A stretch of DNA of 64,000 nt from JAYZDK01 sp964604165 (GTDB lineage Bacteria; Myxococcota_A; UBA796; CAJQPC01). The stretch covers positions 1-64,000 of the forward strand of contig CAZRYF010000006.1 of the NCBI GenBank assembly GCA_964604165.1, given 5' to 3'. The notes beneath the pieces are model-generated. The model was given only the letters and a program-made list of their open reading frames with translations. It had not been told where the DNA came from and did no database searches. Each line of letters opens with the position of its first letter. Within the stretch, counting starts at the first letter, position 1. Positions 60,081 through 64,000 of this stretch are shown in pieces. The position numbers were made by a program, and so were the translations under genes.

Positions 60081-60611
60081 TCAGGGAGTGCTTCTCAAGA
60101 TCCGAATCTCGTCCCCCTCGGCAACCCGACCTTCGGTCACCACCGACAGCAACACCCCCCGCAGTCGCTGGTCTTCATTGTCCTGGGCCAGGGTAATGTC
60201 GTGGGCGTCCTGGCCAAATCGGTCAGAAAAAAGGGCGCAGGGGGCGTGGATCTCCTCGGACACCTGCACCACGGCCTCCGATCCGATCTGAAGCCGAGCC
60301 CCTGGGGAGAGGTTTGATTTCGAGAGGTCGAGCAGGATGTGCAGGTTGTCCCCGGAGAGAATGGGGTCGACCCCCCGCGCCAGGGCATCGATCACGTCGG
60401 CGCGAATGGCGGAAAGCTGGCGGGCTTTGGATCGGTGTGGCCGCAGCCCCCAACGATCCCCGTCCATGCCTCTCTCCACCGTGAGCATTGCGCTCTGCAC
60501 GCGGGTGCGGGCTCCTCGCTTGGGGCGCAAGACCACGCGCACCACCCTCCCCACCGTCCCAGGAGCCGGGGCGAGGGCCTGAAGCTTCTCTGCGAGGGAG
60601 AGCGGCTTCAT
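60081..60611 (-). CDS. MOSC domain protein
   Basis: The 176-residue product is a MOSC domain: GRVVRVVLRPKRGARTRVQSA near residue 20 and VERGMDGDRWGLRPH near residue 45 give the opening strands. IHAPCALFSDRF near residue 121 has the single conserved Cys expected to carry sulfur or contact a molybdenum cofactor. LRGVLLSVVTEGRVAEGD closes it. It may take part in sulfur transfer to cofactors. It overlaps the upstream membrane glycosyltransferase-like gene as ATGA. Confidence 0.88.
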   Translation of the reverse strand: MKPLSLAEKLQALAPAPGTVGRVVRVVLRPKRGARTRVQSAMLTVERGMDGDRWGLRPHRSKARQLSAIRADVIDALARGVDPILSGDNLHILLDLSKSNLSPGARLQIGSEAVVQVSEEIHAPCALFSDRFGQDAHDITLAQDNEDQRLRGVLLSVVTEGRVAEGDEIRILRSTP

Positions 60612-62302
60612 GGCACCTCGTACAAGCGAGCCCAGGGCCCGAGGGAATCCTCAAGAAGCGCCACGCGGCGCAGGGGAATCCCCAAGGCCTGTGCTGCCGC
60701 ACCCATCTCGTCTTCCGTGGGGGTGAGGTTGTAGATCAGGGGGTCCGTGGGACGCACCACCAGGTAGTGTCCTCCTCTCGCCTTCGGCAAGAGGTCCGCC
60801 AGAAAGGCCTGCCGCTCTCCCAGCCGGTTGGCCACGGCGGCCCAGGCGTGGGTGGCCTCCAACCCTGGCATTCGCACCTCCAACATCCCGTACAAGGTGT
60901 AGTCCGTCGTCCAGACCCGGTGGACGCCGTGCTCTCGAAGCATCTGCTCCAACCCCTCCTGGCCCTCGTCGGTCACCAGGGGGTCCTCCACCGTAGCCAG
61001 CATGGGGTCGGTCTCCACCAGCATTCGCGCACCGGAGAGAATCCAGGGAAGGCCGAGCGCCAGTCCAAGTCCCGCCCGCCGAAACGAGCGGGGAGGGCAC
61101 ACCATGGCTGCCAGCCGATCCGCTGCCAGCCCGAGCCACAGACACAAGCCCATGCTGGCCTGGGCCAGGTGGTGTAGATCATGGTTCGACAGCCAGAGAG
61201 CGACCACCTGCATCGGAACAAAGAGCGAGAGAAACCGGAGCAGTGCGGAAGAGGGGGTTCGTTCCTGACCTCGCCAGGCCCTGATCGTGCCACCTGCCAG
61301 CACCCCCAGCCCCACCAGGCGCCAGGGACCCATACCCGGTGGCACATCCGCGCCGTGAGCCGCCTCGAACCAGCGCAGGGGCCAGAAGAAGAACCACCCC
61401 AGGGTGCTGCCGGTCTCCCTGGCGGGCACGGTGCCCCCCGCCAGGCTTCCGAGCGAGCTGACCAACCGCTCAAGCTGCAGGCCCAGCGTGTCGTGGCTGC
61501 GAACCGGTGTGTCCAACGGGAAGAAGCCTTGGTGCAGCCAGGTGATCCACAAGGGGGCCATGCACACGCCGACAATCGCCGCGGCACGCCCAAGCTGCAG
61601 AGGCGCAGGCGGTTTCATGTCCGGTCGATCCCTTCGGGTCAGACTCGCTGCCGCAAGCAGCGCCAGTCCGGTCGGCACAAAGGTGGCCTTGGCCAACAGC
61701 CCGATCCCGAGCCCCATGGCGATGGCGTCGCTCCCGTGGCGGCCGCCCCTCCAGCGCCTGGACCACAAGGCCCACAGAGCCAGGAGTGCGCCGGCCTGCA
61801 AGAGCACCTCCGTGCCTCCGAGCACTTTTCGGTAGTAGACAAAACTCCAGTCCGCGGCCAGAGCCAGGCTGGCGACCCCTGCTGCTACCTTCGTCCCGTG
61901 GAACCAAAGGAACCGGTGGCACAGGACAACCAAGATCCCACCGAGGATCACGTGCAGGGCCACCACAGCGTCTCGTGAGCCCGTTACCCGGTGCAGGGCC
62001 CGTGCGGGCCAGTCTGCGAGCCCACCGGTGTAGGCGTTCACGGCCAGGGGCACCTGGACATTTCCCAGGGAAAGGCGCTCCACCGGGCGCGTCTGCGAGG
62101 AGACAAGCAGTCCTCCGGGACCCTCGCTTAAGACCGGTTCTCCCTGGTCCCAGCCCACCACCACTGTGGGCGCCTTTGACGCCCCCCAGGTGGCATCCAC
62201 TTCTCCGACCACTCCGACCCCCGTCACGGTGGTGGTCGCCAGGACCCCGTAGGCGCCCAGCGCAGCCAACAGCGAGGCCCAGGGTCGGCGCAAAAAGGTC
62301 AT
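60608..62302 (-). CDS. Polytopic membrane protein, GT39-like
   Basis: The 564-residue product has about 11 hydrophobic segments. Its luminal pieces (NAYTGGLADWPARALHRVTGSRD) resemble GT39/ArnT-type polyprenyl-sugar transferases, though the first acidic pair is not obvious. The last 110 residues form a soluble domain (TTDYTLYGMLEVRMPGLEATHAW). It may act on cell-envelope sugars. The start is ATG 62302, with GGAGCACC. It overlaps the MOSC gene and starts eight bases after the cytochrome gene stop. Confidence 0.72.
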   Translation of the reverse strand: MTFLRRPWASLLAALGAYGVLATTTVTGVGVVGEVDATWGASKAPTVVVGWDQGEPVLSEGPGGLLVSSQTRPVERLSLGNVQVPLAVNAYTGGLADWPARALHRVTGSRDAVVALHVILGGILVVLCHRFLWFHGTKVAAGVASLALAADWSFVYYRKVLGGTEVLLQAGALLALWALWSRRWRGGRHGSDAIAMGLGIGLLAKATFVPTGLALLAAASLTRRDRPDMKPPAPLQLGRAAAIVGVCMAPLWITWLHQGFFPLDTPVRSHDTLGLQLERLVSSLGSLAGGTVPARETGSTLGWFFFWPLRWFEAAHGADVPPGMGPWRLVGLGVLAGGTIRAWRGQERTPSSALLRFLSLFVPMQVVALWLSNHDLHHLAQASMGLCLWLGLAADRLAAMVCPPRSFRRAGLGLALGLPWILSGARMLVETDPMLATVEDPLVTDEGQEGLEQMLREHGVHRVWTTDYTLYGMLEVRMPGLEATHAWAAVANRLGERQAFLADLLPKARGGHYLVVRPTDPLIYNLTPTEDEMGAAAQALGIPLRRVALLEDSLGPWARLYEVP

Positions 62303-62309
62303 GGTGCTC

Positions 62310-63590
62310 CTACTTCAGCTCGATGCGCTGCTCCCAGGCAACAAATCGGCTGTCGATGCTGTACCGGTGGGCCTTTTGCACCTCGGCAAGGCCAATGGGG
62401 TGCCTCTCGGGTTTCTTGAGCTTGATCTCGTAGAAGCGCCGGTAGGCTTCATCCGGCCAAATCTCCACCCGTGCCGTCAGCGCCACAGCCTCCTTGGAGC
62501 GCTTTGCGCTGTACTCCAGTGCGTGGGACTCCCCGGGCATCAGGCGGGTATCAAAGCGCTCCACCTTTAAGTTCGGGGTGACATACCGGCCGATGGCATC
62601 GGTCTGGGTGGTGCCTTCGATGGCGGATCCGCTGGCATTCAACTGTTCCATCACCAGGGTGACCTGCGGCGTGGAGTAGGTGGGAAACCGATGCCCCGTG
62701 CCCGTGTTTTCTACGCGGAGCACGCCCACGAGGACACTGTCTCTCGTGTTGGCCTCCGCGCTGGCCGTGAAGCCGGACTTCACCATGTCCAAGTCATGAA
62801 CCCCCTTGAAAAGGTGGCGTCCCTCGGGCATGTGGCAGCTCTGGCAGGTGACGCCGTCCGCTGCGTAGTCCGTGCGCCTCCACTCCTCGTAGGTCTCCTG
62901 GAGCTTCTTGCTCTCCAGGCCCTCCCCAGTCCGGAAGTCGTGGCATCCATAGCAGAACCGGGAGTCGTTGAACTCGTCCTTGGGCTCGAAGCCGTCGTGG
63001 GGTGCGCCAGCGATGGGCTCGCCGTCCTTGGGAGGGCCAAACCTCTCATGGGCCCGCACGTGGCACCCCGCGCAGCTCAAGCCCTTGGCTCGCAGATCCG
63101 CATCAAAGTCTGGGTTGGGGACGCCGTCCTCCAGGAAGGGCCACTGCTCCGCCAAGGGGGCATGGCACCGACTGCACTGGCGCGTCTTTTTGTCATTGGA
63201 TCCGTCCCAGTCGACCATCTGCCCCAAGACACCTGGACCCATGCCAATGGCATGCCAGCTGTCCTTCCAGTCGGCGTACTGAGTGGGGTGGCAGGCTCCG
63301 CATTGCTCCGGATGAAGCGAGGCGGTGATTTCGGGCCAGTCCTCCGGGGGGGCTCCCTGGGCGGGTACTGGCACATCAAAATGTGCGTCCAGCCATTCGC
63401 TTTCTACAAAGGGGGTCTTCTCCTCGTACTCGGAGAGGGCAGCGGCATGCAGGTTCTTGGCCTCCGCGGGCAAGACCTCCCGCTCTTCCTTCTGATCGAA
63501 ATTGCCCCAGCGCTTTGCCCCCACGACAGCAGCAATCACCACCATGAGTACAGCGATCTTCGGGAGAATGGAGTCTTCAGTCTGCGCCAT
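62310..63590 (-). CDS. Pentaheme c-type cytochrome, membrane-anchored
   Basis: The 426-residue product has an N-terminal membrane anchor (about residues 9-27) and five CXXCH motifs: CGACH, CSRCH, CAGCH, CYGCH and CQSCH, at about residues 97-240. The pattern and the C-terminal beta domain resemble multiheme cytochromes of the c554/hydroxylamine-oxidoreductase type, which move electrons in the periplasm. AAAGGTGTTGAT precedes ATG 63590. It lies downstream of the C-x-A lipoprotein gene, with an intrinsic terminator between. The donor and acceptor are unknown. Confidence 0.92.
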   Translation of the reverse strand: MAQTEDSILPKIAVLMVVIAAVVGAKRWGNFDQKEEREVLPAEAKNLHAAALSEYEEKTPFVESEWLDAHFDVPVPAQGAPPEDWPEITASLHPEQCGACHPTQYADWKDSWHAIGMGPGVLGQMVDWDGSNDKKTRQCSRCHAPLAEQWPFLEDGVPNPDFDADLRAKGLSCAGCHVRAHERFGPPKDGEPIAGAPHDGFEPKDEFNDSRFCYGCHDFRTGEGLESKKLQETYEEWRRTDYAADGVTCQSCHMPEGRHLFKGVHDLDMVKSGFTASAEANTRDSVLVGVLRVENTGTGHRFPTYSTPQVTLVMEQLNASGSAIEGTTQTDAIGRYVTPNLKVERFDTRLMPGESHALEYSAKRSKEAVALTARVEIWPDEAYRRFYEIKLKKPERHPIGLAEVQKAHRYSIDSRFVAWEQRIELK

Positions 63591-63609
63591 ATCAACACCT
63601 TTAACGAAA

Positions 63610-63637
63610 GAAGCCCCCGGTCATGACCGGGGGCTTC
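63610..63637 (-). terminator. Rho-independent terminator
   Basis: A perfect palindrome (GAAGCCCCCGGTCA/TGACCGGGGGCTTC, 14 bp arms) is followed on the minus strand by TTCTTTCG. It ends the C-x-A lipoprotein transcript before the cytochrome gene. Confidence 0.75.
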
Positions 63638-63656
63638 CATTCTATCGTTCGACTGA

Positions 63657-63854
63657 TCAGCCGCAGGCGTTGCAGGCGTCGCAGGCGTTGCAGGCGTCGC
63701 AAGCGTTGCAGGCGTTGCAAGCATCGCAAGCGTTGCAGGCGTCACATGCGTTGCATGCATCGTCAGCACCGGTGTCGTCGCCCGCGGGGCAGGCGGCGAG
63801 GGCCAGTGTAGAGGCAGCAGCTGCGATCAGGAAAAGGGCTTTGTTGTTGCTCAT
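63657..63854 (-). CDS. Small lipoprotein with C-x-A triplet repeat
   Basis: The 65-residue product has a signal peptide (MSNNKALFLIAAAASTLALAAC, split as needed) with lipobox LAAC. The mature part is acidic at first (PAGDDTGADDA) and then consists of eleven Cys spaced exactly three residues apart, as CNA and CDA units in mixed order, ending CNACG. The exact spacing is unlike MopE or cytochrome motifs. It could bind several metals or form a Cys-rich redox strand. The neighbouring pentaheme cytochrome suggests a redox role, but this is an inference. GAGAGAAAAC precedes ATG 63854. A terminator follows at 63610-63637. Confidence 0.75.
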   Translation of the reverse strand: MSNNKALFLIAAAASTLALAACPAGDDTGADDACNACDACNACDACNACNACDACNACDACNACG

Positions 63855-64000
63855 GAGTTTTCTCTCTTTCTTCTTGCGGTTTTGGACTCAGCCGGATCCA
63901 GCTGAGTCCGGGAATTCCCGGCCGAAAGTCCGGGAATGGGTTTGGAGTGTCTCCTCCGACCGGGAACCTAAGCTCCTCGTCCGGTTCGTGCCAGTGTAGC
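63855..64000. other. Upstream region of the C-x-A lipoprotein, window end
   Basis: No gene is seen. The stretch includes GGGAATTCCC and CCGGCC-type short palindromes around 63907-63925. It probably holds the promoter of the small lipoprotein gene, but I could not choose a site. Confidence 0.3.

Overview
The window looks like a draft contig from an uncultured member of the Myxococcota. The DNA is GC-rich and tightly packed. One protein (58332-60056) ends in a Cys-rich, hydrophobic, RRR tail of the MYXO-CTERM kind. There are many Asp/Asn/Cys-rich lipoproteins with MopE-like repeats and FG-GAP/VCBS repeats, a Ser/Thr kinase with a TonB/AgmX-like domain, and class II DAHP synthase. A 35-base run of N at 42297-42331 marks an assembly gap. 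The phylum call is an inference; no rRNA or tRNA gene was seen.

Layout. 1-622: a repeat fragment and a candidate structured RNA. 623-9500: purB with a small membrane protein, an M18 aminopeptidase, a large MopE-repeat lipoprotein, two membrane-anchored proteins and a solitary DNA methyltransferase. 9.5-20.4 kb: an M20 peptidase, a glycosidase-like lipoprotein with an Asp-Ala spacer, clpS-clpA, nth and a lipoprotein in its operon. 20.4-23.7 kb: a Ser/Thr kinase followed by a nucleotidyltransferase/winged-helix gene pair that ends in a second copy of the kinase tail. 23.7-34.1 kb: a VCBS lipoprotein, MaoC hydratase, M17 aminopeptidase, a four-domain VKOR-DsbA-FGE-TlpA thiol redox fusion, a GT39-like membrane glycosyltransferase, two cNMP-binding proteins, a thioredoxin lipoprotein and class I aldolase. 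34.1-38.8 kb: a repeat array, a substrate-binding-like lipoprotein, a legumain-like protease and a lipoprotein gene interrupted by an amber codon. 38.9-51.5 kb: mostly housekeeping and metabolic genes (POT transporter, DAHP synthase, ZIP-like transporter, SDR, deacylase, rRNA methyltransferase, pncB, cyclase, gltX, Nudix). 51.5-64 kb: more lipoproteins, a phosphodiesterase-glycosyltransferase-M23 cell-envelope cluster, a MYXO-CTERM protein, MOSC, a pentaheme cytochrome and a tiny lipoprotein made of C-x-A triplets.

Two features run through the window. First, about nine genes that begin transcription units have a TANNNT hexamer 6-8 nt before ATG and no Shine-Dalgarno sequence, which suggests leaderless mRNAs alongside ordinary SD-led genes. 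Second, three short intergenic repeat families recur, of a kind that resembles REP sequences mobilised by RAYT transposases, but no transposase is present.

The most unusual content is the redox fusion (26994-29300), the kinase-tail duplication around the nucleotidyltransferase module (21947-23720), the binding-protein/legumain junction (34463-36573) and the C-x-A repeat lipoprotein (63657-63854).
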